Positions 9,002-18,088 of a stretch of 54,548 bases of DNA are shown here, one piece after another. The stretch covers positions 1 through 54,548 of the forward strand of contig JABDJK010000069.1 of assembly GCA_013002535.1 (NCBI GenBank), given 5' to 3'. The stretch is from Hyphococcus sp. (GTDB lineage Bacteria; Pseudomonadota; Alphaproteobacteria; Caulobacterales; Parvularculaceae). A program made the position numbers and the translations under genes. Below the pieces are notes generated by a model, which worked only from the letters and a program-made list of their open reading frames with translations, was not told the origin of the DNA and did not search any database. Numbering within the stretch: the stretch's first letter is position 1; each line of letters begins with the position of its first letter.

Positions 9002-9774
9002 CCGCGTCGGATGCCAAAGGTCATCAATCGTTTGCCGAATTTCTCGTCGATGACGTCGTAACCGTTGTCGGCCAGGAGAGCCTTACATTCCTCGTTGGTG
9101 CGCTTGCCTTTGCGTTCGCGCCCGGTGTCGAGGGCGAAGACATCAATGCGTCCCCACATGGTGCCGACGCCCATCAACACTTCAGGCTCTGCGCCCTCGG
9201 CGTCGCATTTCAGCAAATTGACATGTTCAATATTTTGCGCCTTGCAAAAATTCTCGACGGTCGTTGCATGTTTTTTCAGGGCCGGGCCTTTGCCGCCCGC
9301 AAAGACTGAACTGTCCGCGCTTTGCGGCACCGAATAAAAATCAAGTTCGGTTTCGTCTTTCCAGATCAGCGTTTCCGTAGCATAGACATCCGGCAGTCCT
9401 GCGGTGTTCGTTTGTAGGCATGCAAAAACGTTCGGATCTGGTTCAACGCAAAAAATTTTCGCGCCATATTCATCGGCGACATATGCGAATTCACCGGCAT
9501 TAGCGCCAATATCTAGAATTGTGTCACCGGGTCGCAGTTTCACATGAGCGCCAACACCATATTCGCGCTTTAACTGTTCGATGCGCGCCGCCCAGCCTTT
9601 TTTGTACAACTTCCAGCGCAGGGGCGAGGGGACAATAATTGATTTATTTTCAGACTCAATTCGTGCGCCGAGTTCATGGTCGAAAACCCCGACCGGTTTG
9701 TGGCCGCGGAAACCTACTGAGGCATAAATCCGTTGTCGGATCAGCTTCAATTTCTGTTTCAATGGAAGGTTCAT
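8998..9774 (-). CDS. FkbM family methyltransferase
   Basis: This 258-residue protein is a class I SAM-dependent methyltransferase of the FkbM group. The SAM-binding motif I is DTILDIGANAGEFAYV (about residues 103-118), and an acidic loop CVEPDPNVF follows at the end of strand beta2. A downstream CDAEGAEPEVLMG segment is typical of FkbM proteins, which methylate sugar or polyketide hydroxyls. It lies 11 bases after the MlaF-type gene and is probably the last gene of an alr-mlaE-mlaF-fkbM transcript. A role in envelope glycan modification is a guess from context. Confidence 0.85.
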   Translation of the reverse strand: MNLPLKQKLKLIRQRIYASVGFRGHKPVGVFDHELGARIESENKSIIVPSPLRWKLYKKGWAARIEQLKREYGVGAHVKLRPGDTILDIGANAGEFAYVADEYGAKIFCVEPDPNVFACLQTNTAGLPDVYATETLIWKDETELDFYSVPQSADSSVFAGGKGPALKKHATTVENFCKAQNIEHVNLLKCDAEGAEPEVLMGVGTMWGRIDVFALDTGRERKGKRTNEECKALLADNGYDVIDEKFGKRLMTFGIRRG

Positions 9775-9785
9775 TGCTCGCGCAA

Positions 9786-10571
9786 TTACGCCCGTCGACG
9801 CAGTTGCATTTTGATTGGGCCGTCTGCGCGGCCATGAACGAATTGTTCAACCATGGGATTGCCGGAATTTTCAATTTCGTCCGGCGCGCCCCGCCAGATA
9901 ATCTTGCCCTGATAGAGCATTGCGATTTCATCAGCGATCTTGCGCGCTGACGCCATATCATGGGTAATCGAGATCGCGGTGGCGCCCAGCGCCTTTACGC
10001 GTTCGACGATTAAGTTGTTGATGACGTCCGCCATAATGGGATCAAGGCCAGTCGTCGGTTCGTCAAAAAACAGAATTTCAGGATCGGCGGCGATGGCGCG
10101 GGCAAGGCCGACGCGTTTTTGCATGCCGCCGGAAAGTTCGCTCGGCGCGAGATCACCGACCTCGGCGGCAAGTCCGACCTGGGCAAGGCAATCGAGCGCT
10201 TTTTCGCGGGCCGCGGCGCGTGATTTGCCGTCCGCGTGAAGCAGGCGAAAGGCGATATTCTCCCAGACTTTCAGGCTGTCGAACAAGGCGGCGCCCTGAA
10301 ACAGCATGCCAGACTGGCGCGCCATGAATTTTTTATCGCCGGCTGTATTGCGAGCGATATTGCGGCCATCAACGACAATCTCGCCGCCGTCGGGCTTAAT
10401 GAGGCCAAGCACCGACTTGACCAATACGGATTTGCCGGTGCCGGAGCCGCCAATGACGACGAGGGATTTACCTTTCTCGACGTCAAGATCGACCCTGCGC
10501 AGGACGTCGTTGCCGCCAAAAGATTTGGTCAGGTTTCTAATAGAAATTTTCGGATTTTCGCTGCTCATCAT
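9786..10571 (-). CDS. mlaF: MlaF-type ABC transporter ATP-binding protein
   Basis: This 261-residue ATPase has Walker A (GGSGTGKSVL, near residues 37-46), the signature LSGGMQKRVGLARA, Walker B (ILFFDEPTTGLDP) and the H-loop (SITHDM). It groups with MlaF/Ttg2A, the ATPases of the MCE-type phospholipid transport systems of the inner membrane. Its permease partner is the adjacent upstream gene. No MCE-domain (mlaD) gene follows as in standard mla operons; an FkbM methyltransferase occupies that place. Two consecutive ATGs (10571, 10568) follow AGGA, and either may start the protein. Confidence 0.85.
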   Translation of the reverse strand: MMSSENPKISIRNLTKSFGGNDVLRRVDLDVEKGKSLVVIGGSGTGKSVLVKSVLGLIKPDGGEIVVDGRNIARNTAGDKKFMARQSGMLFQGAALFDSLKVWENIAFRLLHADGKSRAAAREKALDCLAQVGLAAEVGDLAPSELSGGMQKRVGLARAIAADPEILFFDEPTTGLDPIMADVINNLIVERVKALGATAISITHDMASARKIADEIAMLYQGKIIWRGAPDEIENSGNPMVEQFVHGRADGPIKMQLRRRA

Positions 10572-10576
10572 TGATC

Positions 10577-11350
10577 CTAGAAATCTACAAACAGCGATGT
10601 GAGGAAATAGTTGGCGGAAAGCACCGCAACAGCAGCGGCGACCACAGCCGTTCGCGTCGCGTTGCCGACACCGCCGGCGCCGCCGCGGCTCGTGTATCCG
10701 TAATAGCAGCCCATCACTGAAATCAGGAAACCAAAGACCGCGGCTTTTATCAGCCCGCTCGTGACGTCGTCCATGGATAGAAAGTCGATAAGGTTCTGGA
10801 CGTATATCGGCGCGGAAAACTTCAATGCGTAAACGGAGACAAGATAGCCGCCATAAACGCCGATAATGTCTGCGATGAGAACAAGGAATGGAAGCGCAAT
10901 GGTCGTTGCGAGGATTCTCGGCGCGACGAGATATTTGAAGGGGTCAACAGACAACGTCGACATGGCGTCAATTTGTTCGGTGACGCGCATGGTGCCGATT
11001 TCTGCCGCCATCGCCGATGAACATCGCCCGGCGACCATCAGCGCCGCCAAAACGGGCCCAAGTTCGCGCACAATTGAAACGCCGAGAATTTGCGGCAGAA
11101 AAGATTCCGTGTTCGGCAACAAGCTGCCTTCATAGATATTGAGGGCGAGGGCGCCGCCGGTGAATATTGCCGTGAGCCCGACAACCGGGAGCGACGTAAA
11201 GCCGATACGTGCTAGCGCGCTCCAGAATGCTTTCCAATAGAACCGACCTGTAAAGCTGCTGAGGCCCCCGCGAACGCCAAACGCAGACAGCCGGCCAATC
11301 TCGGCGACAGCGTCCAGCGTCATCCTGCCGGTGGCGGCAAATACGTTCAT
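10577..11350 (-). CDS. mlaE: MlaE-type ABC transporter permease
   Basis: This 257-residue integral membrane protein of the MlaE/permease family has about five or six helices. It carries the characteristic segments VRELGPVLAALMVAGR and AAEIGTMRVTEQIDAM, which contact the ATPase. It ends five bases before the mlaF-type gene. In the known family, MlaE forms a dimer with MlaF and a hexameric MCE protein to move phospholipids between the membranes. Here no mlaD, mlaC or mlaB gene is adjacent, so those partners must be encoded elsewhere or be absent. Confidence 0.87.
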   Translation of the reverse strand: MNVFAATGRMTLDAVAEIGRLSAFGVRGGLSSFTGRFYWKAFWSALARIGFTSLPVVGLTAIFTGGALALNIYEGSLLPNTESFLPQILGVSIVRELGPVLAALMVAGRCSSAMAAEIGTMRVTEQIDAMSTLSVDPFKYLVAPRILATTIALPFLVLIADIIGVYGGYLVSVYALKFSAPIYVQNLIDFLSMDDVTSGLIKAAVFGFLISVMGCYYGYTSRGGAGGVGNATRTAVVAAAVAVLSANYFLTSLFVDF

Positions 11351-11383
11351 GTCGGATGGGCCCCTGACTAGCGCAACAATTGG

Positions 11384-12481
11384 TTAGACGTAGCGGCGAT
11401 CAACCCTGCCGCCAAGCCCTGTGAGGAGTTCATAGGCGATCGTATTGCAACGCTCGGCGATTTCTTCAATCGGCAGGCCTTCACCGAAGAATGTCGCAGT
11501 ATCACCTGTTTTTATTGGTGTTTTACAATCCGTGACATCGAGTGTGATCAGGTCCATGGAAATGATACCGGCGATTTTCGCGCGTTCGCCATGAATCACC
11601 GCCTCGGCCCGGGACGATCCGGCGCGCGGGAATCCGTCGCCATAACCAAGGGCGACCGTCGCAATTCTCGACGGCCTATCGACAATGTAAGTTCCGCTGT
11701 AGCCGACACTTTCGCCGGCCGCGATGTCACGCACTTGAATGACCGGCGCGCGCAGGGATGCGACCGGCTTCACCCGTTCGTCGATGTGATCGAAGGGGCT
11801 CGCGCCATAAAGCGCAACGCCCATCCGGATCAGGTCGAAATGGTATGCCGGGCCGATTAAGGCGCCGCCGGAAGCCGCGAGGCTTTTCTTTGCGCCTGAA
11901 AACTCACTCGCAAATTTTTCAAATAAGGCGAGCTGTTTAGCGTTTTCGTCACTGTCCGGCCTCGATGAAGAGGACAAGTGCCCCATGATCACGTCGACAT
12001 TGAAGGCGCCAATTTCCCTTATTGCAGGAAGTTCTGACAATGGCGCGCCAAGCCGGTTGATGCCCAAATCGAGATGGAGCGCCGCCGGTTTGTCAGGGGC
12101 GTGAGACGCCCACTTCGCTGCTTGTTCCGCACTATTGATAACGGGCGTCAGATTGTACTGTGCATATTTGCCGAGGTCATAGTCGATGGGGCCGCTGAAA
12201 ACATAAATTTTCGCGTTTGGTGCGATGTCATGCAAACTTTGTCTCAGCGCCGCGCCTTCTTTTTGGTAGGCCACAAAAAAAGTCCGGCAATTTTCCTGTT
12301 TCGCCAGCAAGCACGCAATCTCGATCATGCCGAGACCGTAGCCATCGCACTTTACGACAGCGGCGACTTCCGAATTTTTCGCTAAACCGCGTACGAGATT
12401 GTAATTCGCGCGCATCGCCGAAAGGTCGATGTCGACCCATGGCCGGTTTGACTGGGGGCTCGTAGAACTGCCGCTGCTCAT
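11384..12481 (-). CDS. alr: Alanine racemase
   Basis: This 365-residue PLP enzyme interconverts L- and D-alanine for peptidoglycan. The PLP-lysine motif reads VVKCDGYGLG (Lys at residue 44). Most alanine racemases have VKADAYGHG, so Ala to Cys and His to Leu changes flank the cofactor lysine. The C-terminal beta domain has VGYSGTYIV, with the catalytic tyrosine, and ALGYGDGFPR. Length is normal. The gene is preceded by a palindromic repeat element and followed on the same strand by the mlaE/mlaF pair at 33 bases. Confidence 0.88.
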   Translation of the reverse strand: MSSGSSTSPQSNRPWVDIDLSAMRANYNLVRGLAKNSEVAAVVKCDGYGLGMIEIACLLAKQENCRTFFVAYQKEGAALRQSLHDIAPNAKIYVFSGPIDYDLGKYAQYNLTPVINSAEQAAKWASHAPDKPAALHLDLGINRLGAPLSELPAIREIGAFNVDVIMGHLSSSSRPDSDENAKQLALFEKFASEFSGAKKSLAASGGALIGPAYHFDLIRMGVALYGASPFDHIDERVKPVASLRAPVIQVRDIAAGESVGYSGTYIVDRPSRIATVALGYGDGFPRAGSSRAEAVIHGERAKIAGIISMDLITLDVTDCKTPIKTGDTATFFGEGLPIEEIAERCNTIAYELLTGLGGRVDRRYV

Positions 12482-12555
12482 TCAGCTAGACCTAAGCTGG
12501 AATGCGGAGGCTGGAAAGGTGGAAATTTGAGCGCGTATTTCGCCATATTGTCCCG

Positions 12556-12687
12556 ATCCTCATCCTGAGGTGCAAGCGCGAAAGCGTTTGCCTCGAAGGA
12601 TGGCCGCACCTATCGATCTCTGCGACCATTCTTCGAGGCTATTTCGTCAATCTCCGATTGCCGAATTAGGCGCCTCAGGATGAGGAT
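12556..12687. repeat. Palindromic interspersed element, copy 1
   Basis: The outer arms are CCTCATCCTGAGG (12558-12570) and CCTCAGGATGAGG (12673-12685). Inner arms are GCCTCGAAGGATGG (12590-12603) and CCATTCTTCGAGGC (12626-12639), with one mismatch. The whole can fold into one long hairpin. A second copy with the same arms is at 31541-31680. It lies between dnaB and alr. There is no coding capacity; it resembles the short palindromic repeats common in alphaproteobacterial intergenic DNA. Confidence 0.85.
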
Positions 12688-12743
12688 TTGTCATTCAGTG
12701 GAATTAAGAGTGAAACCGCATCGCATACGGCTACAAGGAATTG

Positions 12744-14231
12744 TTAATCCCCGAAGTCGCCGCCAAATCGGTCTGCAGCGAGATTTGAGAACTTCGTGAA
12801 TTTCTCTTCGAAATGAAGATCAACTTTGCCGATGGGGCCGTGGCGCTGTTTGCCGATGATGACTTCGGCGGTGTCGCCGACTTCGTCGAGGCGCGCCATC
12901 CATTTGACGTGATCTTCCGAACCTTCGCGCGGCTCTGAACGGCTGAGGTAATATTTTTCGCGGAAGACGAAGAGAACAACGTCGGCGTCCTGCTCGATTG
13001 ATCCGGACTCGCGTAGGTCGGAAAGTTGCGGGCGTTTGTCGTCGCGTTGTTCGACTTGCCGTGAAAGCTGCGCCAGACCAATAATCGGAATATTCAATTC
13101 TTTTGCGAGAGCTTTCAGACCTTGCGAGATTTCGGTGATCTCCTGAACGCGGCCGTCATTGCGCCGTGCGGATCCGGAAAGGAGCTGAATGTAGTCAATA
13201 ATCAACAAATCCAGACCGTGTTGGCGCTTCAAGCGGCGCGCGCGCGCCGCTACTTGCGCAATGGAAATTCCGCCGGTGTCGTCTATATGAAACGGAAGCT
13301 TCTCCAGTTCGCGCGCAGCGTGATAAATCTTGTCGAATTCCGCTTGATCAACATCGCCACGGCGAATTTTTTCTGACGGGACCCGCGAAAACTCGGAAAT
13401 GATCCGCGTTGCAATCTGTTCGGCCGACATTTCCAGAGAGAAGAGCCCGACAACACCGCCCTCAACTGTTTTGATGGAGCCGTCCGGCTGCTTTTCAGTT
13501 TTAAGCGCCTTGGCGACATTGACGCCGATATTCACGCCGAGAGACGATTTACCCATGGAGGGGCGCCCGGCGAGAATGACAAGGTCAGACGGATGCAAAC
13601 CGCCCATCATTCGATCTAGGTCGCGAAGTCCGGTGGCGGCGCCAGCCATGCCGCCGTCGCGCTTTACCGCTGCGTTTGCAAGCTCGATGGCTTCCGTGAT
13701 CGCGGTGCGAAAGGTTTTAAACCCGCTGCCGTATTTGCCTGTTTCTGCAAGCTTGTAAAGCGACTGCTCGGCGTCTTCCAATTGCCGAACGGGCGAGTCT
13801 TCCAGATCGGACGTTTTTGCGCGATCCATCATCTCCGACCCGATGGTCATCAAGCCGCGACAGACGGAAAGGTCGAAGACAATTTTCGCGTAGTCAATCG
13901 CGCCCGTCGTGGACGGCACGTTGGCGGCGATCTGTTCGAGATATTTCTTGCCGCCGGCCTCGCTATAGCCCGGCGTCTTGCTGAGGTAAGTGTCCAGCGT
14001 AATCGGTGAGGCGAGGCGGCCGGAATTTATCAATTCGCTGCAAGCGTCATAGATCAGCTGATGAACCGGATCGTAGAAGTGTTCCGATTTCAGGAATGAA
14101 GAAGCGCGATAAAAGATTTCATTGTCAAAAAGGACGGCGCCTAAAATAGACTGCTCAGCATCAAGGCTAGCCGGACGCTTTTCGTCCGTCTCCTGATCAA
14201 TTGATAAAGATGCGCCTGCGCCGTCAGCCAT
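12744..14231 (-). CDS. dnaB: Replicative DNA helicase DnaB
   Basis: This 495-residue helicase has the N-terminal DnaB domain (SLDAEQSILGAVLFDN, residues about 20-120) and the RecA-like C-terminal domain. Walker A is GRPSMGKSSL, the Walker B region is LLIIDYIQLL, and an arginine-finger region follows (LSRQVEQRDDKRPQLSDLRESGSIEQDADVV). It unwinds DNA at the replication fork and binds the DnaG primase, encoded at 44.8 kb. It follows rpsF-rpsR-rplI in the usual alphaproteobacterial order. Unusually, a Rho-independent terminator ends only about 14 bases before its ATG. The ribosome binding site (AAAGA) is weak. Confidence 0.96.
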   Translation of the reverse strand: MADGAGASLSIDQETDEKRPASLDAEQSILGAVLFDNEIFYRASSFLKSEHFYDPVHQLIYDACSELINSGRLASPITLDTYLSKTPGYSEAGGKKYLEQIAANVPSTTGAIDYAKIVFDLSVCRGLMTIGSEMMDRAKTSDLEDSPVRQLEDAEQSLYKLAETGKYGSGFKTFRTAITEAIELANAAVKRDGGMAGAATGLRDLDRMMGGLHPSDLVILAGRPSMGKSSLGVNIGVNVAKALKTEKQPDGSIKTVEGGVVGLFSLEMSAEQIATRIISEFSRVPSEKIRRGDVDQAEFDKIYHAARELEKLPFHIDDTGGISIAQVAARARRLKRQHGLDLLIIDYIQLLSGSARRNDGRVQEITEISQGLKALAKELNIPIIGLAQLSRQVEQRDDKRPQLSDLRESGSIEQDADVVLFVFREKYYLSRSEPREGSEDHVKWMARLDEVGDTAEVIIGKQRHGPIGKVDLHFEEKFTKFSNLAADRFGGDFGD

Positions 14232-14244
14232 TCAGTCTTTAGAT

Positions 14245-14279
14245 CAAAAAAAGCGCCCACTGGAAAGCCAGTGAGCGCT
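14245..14279 (-). terminator. Rho-independent terminator after rplI, immediately before dnaB
   Basis: Read on the minus strand, AGCGCTCACTGG, a CTTT loop and CCAGTGGGCGCT form a 12-pair stem with one G-U pair, followed by seven T. It ends the rpsF-rpsR-rplI transcript. The T-run ends 14 bases before the dnaB start codon, so it may also limit dnaB expression. Confidence 0.85.
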
Positions 14280-14325
14280 AGTAATTTTCCCCGTTATCCC
14301 GTCACGTTCTCGACAGTTTGGGTTT

Positions 14326-14961
14326 TTATTCTTTTTTATCGTCTTCGCTCGCGCTTTTGTCGGCGTCTGTTTCGACAGCAGCTTGCGCTTCTTCGTCAAA
14401 GAATTCCGGCGCGGCCGCTTCCGGCGGTGCATCGGTTGCCGCTTCGGTTTTTGTGTCGTCTTCTTCTCCAACTTGTGCAAGAACATTTTCACCGCGCGCC
14501 TGGCGTTCGGCTTCGTCTTTTGAACGGGCAATGTTGACGTCGATTTTTGCTTCGACGTCCGGATGCAACACGATGCGAACCGGGAAGACGCCGAGCGTTT
14601 TTAACGGCTTGTCGATACGCACTTGAACGCGTTCGATTTTTACGCCTTCTTCTGACGCCGCATCAGCAATATCACGCGTGGTGACAGAGCCATAAAGCGC
14701 GCCAAGTTCTGACGCCTGACGGATCAGGACAAATGACTGACCGTCGAGCTTTTTACCGGCGGCTTCCGCGTCTTTTTTACGTTCCAGATTGCGGGTTTCG
14801 AGTTCCGCGCGCTGGGTTTCGAAGATTTTCTTGCTTTGCTCATTAGCGCGGAGCGCTTTTTTCTGGGGAAGCAAATAGTTGCGCGCATATCCGGGCTTAA
14901 CGGATACGACGTCGCCCATTTGCCCAAGATTTTCTACGCGTTCGAGTAAAATGACTTCCAT
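14326..14961 (-). CDS. rplI: 50S ribosomal protein L9
   Basis: This is a 211-residue L9. The N-terminal domain starts [19 protein letters not shown] and has the signature [13 protein letters not shown], followed by the long connecting helix and the C-terminal rRNA-binding domain (to about residue 150). A tail of about 50 residues is rich in Ala, Glu and Asp and is absent from E. coli L9; acidic extensions are common in alphaproteobacterial L9. It is the third gene of the rpsF-rpsR-rplI operon, five bases after rpsR. Confidence 0.97.
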   Translation of the reverse strand: MEVILLERVENLGQMGDVVSVKPGYARNYLLPQKKALRANEQSKKIFETQRAELETRNLERKKDAEAAGKKLDGQSFVLIRQASELGALYGSVTTRDIADAASEEGVKIERVQVRIDKPLKTLGVFPVRIVLHPDVEAKIDVNIARSKDEAERQARGENVLAQVGEEDDTKTEAATDAPPEAAAPEFFDEEAQAAVETDADKSASEDDKKE

Positions 14962-14966
14962 GTTCC

Positions 14967-15191
14967 TTACTCCGATGCGTATGGAAGCAAGGCGAGGAAA
15001 CGAGCGCGCTTAATCGCGCGGGCAAGTTCACGTTGCTTTTTGTGTGAAACCGCAGAAATCCGCGACGGCACAATCTTGCCCCGTTCGGATACATATCGCT
15101 GCAGCAATTTCGGATCTTTGTAATCGATCTTCGGCGCATCATCGCCAGAGAACGGACATGTCTTACGACGTCGGAAAAAAGGTTTTGCCAT
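14967..15191 (-). CDS. rpsR: 30S ribosomal protein S18
   Basis: This 74-residue S18 begins [16 protein letters not shown] and contains [19 protein letters not shown] and the basic RNA-binding helix with [14 protein letters not shown]. It binds 16S rRNA in the platform as a heterodimer with S6, which is encoded just upstream in the same operon (12-base gap). Length and sequence are normal. Confidence 0.97.
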   Translation of the reverse strand: MAKPFFRRRKTCPFSGDDAPKIDYKDPKLLQRYVSERGKIVPSRISAVSHKKQRELARAIKRARFLALLPYASE

Positions 15192-15203
15192 GATATTAAT
15201 TCC

Positions 15204-15554
15204 TTATTTCTTGTCGCGCTTGTCGCCGCGGTCGCGGCGGCTCAAGACTGGTGATGGTTCTTCGTCGAGTTCCTCAACGCGAATTGTCAGGGCGCGCAGA
15301 ACGTCTTCGTTGATTTTTTCCTGGCGCTCGAGTTCCTGAACTGCAACGGGCGGGCCGTCGATATTGAAAAGGCTGTAATGGCCCTTGCGATTCTTGGCGA
15401 TTTTATACTGGAGGTTGCGAAGACCCCAATATTCGGATTTTTCGATCTTGCCGCCATTGTCGGTGACGATTTTGGCAAGGGTCTCGGTCAATCCTTCGAC
15501 TTGCGCGGGAGAGATGTCCTGGCGCGCAATAAAGATGTGCTCATACAACGGCAT
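15204..15554 (-). CDS. rpsF: 30S ribosomal protein S6
   Basis: This 116-residue S6 starts [15 protein letters not shown], with [19 protein letters not shown] in the middle and a short charged tail ([11 protein letters not shown]). It forms the S6-S18 dimer on the small subunit. It is the first gene of the ribosomal operon and diverges from fabD across 275 bases that must hold both promoters; I could not pick out clear -35/-10 boxes there. Confidence 0.97.
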   Translation of the reverse strand: MPLYEHIFIARQDISPAQVEGLTETLAKIVTDNGGKIEKSEYWGLRNLQYKIAKNRKGHYSLFNIDGPPVAVQELERQEKINEDVLRALTIRVEELDEEPSPVLSRRDRGDKRDKK

Positions 15555-15829
15555 AAAGCCAGCTCCTGAACTGGCGATGGAGACCTTTCAACGCTGCTGG
15601 CGCGGTGATCAGCCTTTGGCTCGCTCGCTACGGGGACCATCCCCGATACCGGCAAAACCGGCGCAAGCGACCATCGCTCGTGAAGGCGCGGTCTCTAACT
15701 GACTAAATCAGTGATTGCAAGGCGATTCCCGTGTTCATTTCGACACCCCAAATCCTTGCCCTCGGCATTTGAGAAAGCTAAGCCCCAGGGTCAAAGCAAC
15801 CATATCACAAGTGCAGAGGAGGCGCGGCT

Positions 15830-16765
15830 ATGGCGTGCGCATTCGTATTTCCCGGACAAGGCAGCCAATCTGTTGGGATGGGTGCGGCGCTGGCGGATCA
15901 ATTTCCAGCTGGAAAAGCCGTATTTGACGAGGTCGATGAGGCGCTGGGGCAGAATTTGTCAGCCATCATGCGCGATGGCCCGATCGAGGATTTGACCCTC
16001 ACAGCCAATACCCAGCCGGCGTTAATGGCCCACTCGATTGCGGCGCTGCGGGTCCTTTCGTCGGAAACGGATTTGGGTGGCAAAACACCAAAGTTTTTCG
16101 CTGGCCACTCGCTCGGTGAATATTCAGCGCTCTGCGCTGCGGGCGCGATCTCGCTATCCGATACGGCGAAGCTTCTGCGCATTCGCGGGGAAGCGATGCA
16201 GGCGGCGGTTCCGGTCGGCAAAGGCGCTATGGCGGCGCTCATCGGTGTCAGTCTGGACGGTGCTGAAAATGCGGTCGCGGCGCATAAAGACGCTGGCGTT
16301 TGCGAGATCGCCAATGACAATGCGCCAGGTCAGGTCGTGATCTCTGGAGAGAAGGCGGCGATTGACGAAATATGCGCCAACGCCAAAGCCTTCGGCGCCA
16401 AAATGGCGAAACAACTTCCGGTATCTGCGCCGTTCCACTCGTCATTAATGCAGCCGGCGGCGGAGCGCATGGCGGCGGCGTTGGCCAAAGTTGAAATCAA
16501 GTCACCGGTCGCGCCGATCTATGCCAATATCACCGCGGCGCCGACGGCGGACCCAAACGAAATCCGCGAACTTCTGGTGAAACAGGTGACCGGACGGGTC
16601 CGCTGGACTGAAAGCGTACAAGCCATGGTCGACGCCGGTTGCGGTGAATTTGTCGAAATTGGCGCCGGCAAAGTGCTCTGCGGTTTGATCCGCCGAATTG
16701 CGCGTGACGCGAAGACTTTAAACTTTGGCGAGCCAACTGATCTTGAAAGTTTCCAAAACACTTGA
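15830..16765 (+). CDS. fabD: Malonyl-CoA:ACP transacylase
   Basis: This 311-residue enzyme moves malonyl from CoA to acyl carrier protein, the entry step of type II fatty-acid synthesis. It begins MACAFVFPGQGSQSVGMG. The nucleophile is Ser94 in GHSLGEYSAL and the catalytic His is in SAPFHSSLM. AGGAGG lies upstream of the ATG. It heads a plus-strand series fabD-fabG-acpP-fabF. Length and motifs are normal. Confidence 0.96.
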   Translation: MACAFVFPGQGSQSVGMGAALADQFPAGKAVFDEVDEALGQNLSAIMRDGPIEDLTLTANTQPALMAHSIAALRVLSSETDLGGKTPKFFAGHSLGEYSALCAAGAISLSDTAKLLRIRGEAMQAAVPVGKGAMAALIGVSLDGAENAVAAHKDAGVCEIANDNAPGQVVISGEKAAIDEICANAKAFGAKMAKQLPVSAPFHSSLMQPAAERMAAALAKVEIKSPVAPIYANITAAPTADPNEIRELLVKQVTGRVRWTESVQAMVDAGCGEFVEIGAGKVLCGLIRRIARDAKTLNFGEPTDLESFQNT

Positions 16766-16841
16766 ACAAAAATAAATTAGCGATTCATTCTTACCGCGTT
16801 GCAAGTCAATGCCCGCAAAGAACATACAAAAAGGGAAATAG

Positions 16842-17579
16842 ATGTTTGACCTTACAGAAAAAAAAGCGCTGATCACCGGGGCAACCGGCGGCATCGGCGC
16901 GGCGACGGCAAAACTTCTCCATGCGCAAGGCGCGGAAGTTGCGATCTCTGGTACGCGCGAAGAAAAACTCGGTGAACTAGCGGAAGAATTAAAAGAGCGG
17001 GTCCATAAAACACCGTGCAACCTGTCTGATCTCGACGCCGTGGACGCTCTGCCCAAACAGGCGTTCGAAGCTATGGGCGGATTGGACATCGTTGTATCAA
17101 ACGCCGGCGTCACGCGGGATACGCTAATGATGATGATGAAGCCCGACATGTGGGACGATGTTATCAAGATCAACCTGACGGCCTATTTCCGCCTCACTAA
17201 AGCCAGTCTGCGTGGCATGACAAAACAACGCTTTGGAAGAATCATTGGCGTCACTTCTGTCGTCGGCGTTACCGGCAATGCCGGCCAGGCGAATTACGCT
17301 GCCTCCAAAGCTGGCATGATCGGCATGACAAAGTCGCTTGCGCAGGAAGTCGCCAGCCGCAATGTCACCGTGAATTGCATCGCGCCGGGTTTTATTAAAA
17401 CCGCAATGACTGATGCGTTGAACGAGCAGCAACGCGCTGCGATTCTTGAAAAAATTCCGTCTGGTCACATGGGCGATGCTGGGGATATTGCCGCTGCTGC
17501 GCTATATTTGGCGTCAGACGCCGGTAATTATGTTACGGGTCAGACACTTCATGTGAATGGCGGTATGGCAATGCTGTAA
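16842..17579 (+). CDS. fabG: 3-oxoacyl-ACP reductase
   Basis: This 245-residue short-chain dehydrogenase reduces 3-oxoacyl-ACP with NADPH in fatty-acid elongation. It has the cofactor loop TGATGGIGAAT (residues about 12-22), the NAG segment SNAGVT, and the catalytic Ser-Tyr-Lys set with NYAASKAGMIG. The C-terminus GQTLHVNGGMAML is typical of FabG. It lies 76 bases after fabD and 141 bases before acpP. Confidence 0.96.
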   Translation: MFDLTEKKALITGATGGIGAATAKLLHAQGAEVAISGTREEKLGELAEELKERVHKTPCNLSDLDAVDALPKQAFEAMGGLDIVVSNAGVTRDTLMMMMKPDMWDDVIKINLTAYFRLTKASLRGMTKQRFGRIIGVTSVVGVTGNAGQANYAASKAGMIGMTKSLAQEVASRNVTVNCIAPGFIKTAMTDALNEQQRAAILEKIPSGHMGDAGDIAAAALYLASDAGNYVTGQTLHVNGGMAML

Positions 17580-17720
17580 TTTTGCCCTATATGGGCGATT
17601 GCGGTTTTGGCGTTGCAACATGGTTCGTTTTGACGTAATCCGCAGAAACACTAGGTTTGGCGGGCGCGCCAGCTGCGGAATATAAAATACCGACTTGCAT
17701 GTCGAATTAAGGAGCCTTGG

Positions 17721-17957
17721 ATGTCTGATCTTGCAGAAAGCGTAAAAAAAATTGTTGTTGAGCATTTGGACGTCGATCCGGCGAAGGTAGAGCCAAAAGC
17801 CAGCTTCATTGACGATCTGGGCGCAGACAGCCTTGATATCGTAGAATTGGTCATGGCCTTCGAAGAAGAATTCGACGTTGAGATTCCTGACGACGCCGCG
17901 GAAACGATCCAGACTGTCGGTGACGCAATCAAGTTTATTGAAGAACAAAAGAAATAA
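17721..17957 (+). CDS. acpP: Acyl carrier protein
   Basis: This 78-residue acidic, all-helical carrier holds the growing acyl chain on a phosphopantetheine attached to Ser37 in [12 protein letters not shown]. Sequence and length are those of housekeeping AcpP. An AAGGAG site precedes the ATG. Gaps of about 130-140 bases on both sides suggest its own promoter, as is usual for this highly expressed gene. Confidence 0.97.
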   Translation: MSDLAESVKKIVVEHLDVDPAKVEPKASFIDDLGADSLDIVELVMAFEEEFDVEIPDDAAETIQTVGDAIKFIEEQKK

Positions 17958-18043
17958 ACTTCTGCACTGCGCGGCGAACAAAAATTTCGCGTGCCATCGG
18001 CGAAGTACGCCAACATTTGCAGTGTTCGCTTTAAAGTCATTTT

Positions 18044-18065
18044 CGGCGCCCCTGTTCGGGCGCCG
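18044..18065 (+). terminator. Stem-loop between acpP and fabF
   Basis: CGGCGCCC (18044-18051) pairs with GGGCGCCG (18058-18065) around a six-base loop, followed by TTCT. The T-run is short, so it may be a partial terminator or an mRNA-stabilising hairpin that sets acpP above fabF. It ends about 23 bases before the fabF start. Confidence 0.5.
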
Positions 18066-18088
18066 TTCTGAATCGGGAGGCGAATAAT

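Noticed and set aside
15580-15700. tRNA-like paired segments between rpsF and fabD
   Set aside because: No acceptor stem plus T-loop (GTTCRANYC) arrangement can be drawn; treated as promoter region only.
17580-17605. Small GCCC-TATAT-GGGC hairpin after fabG as terminator
   Set aside because: Stem of only four pairs and no T-run.
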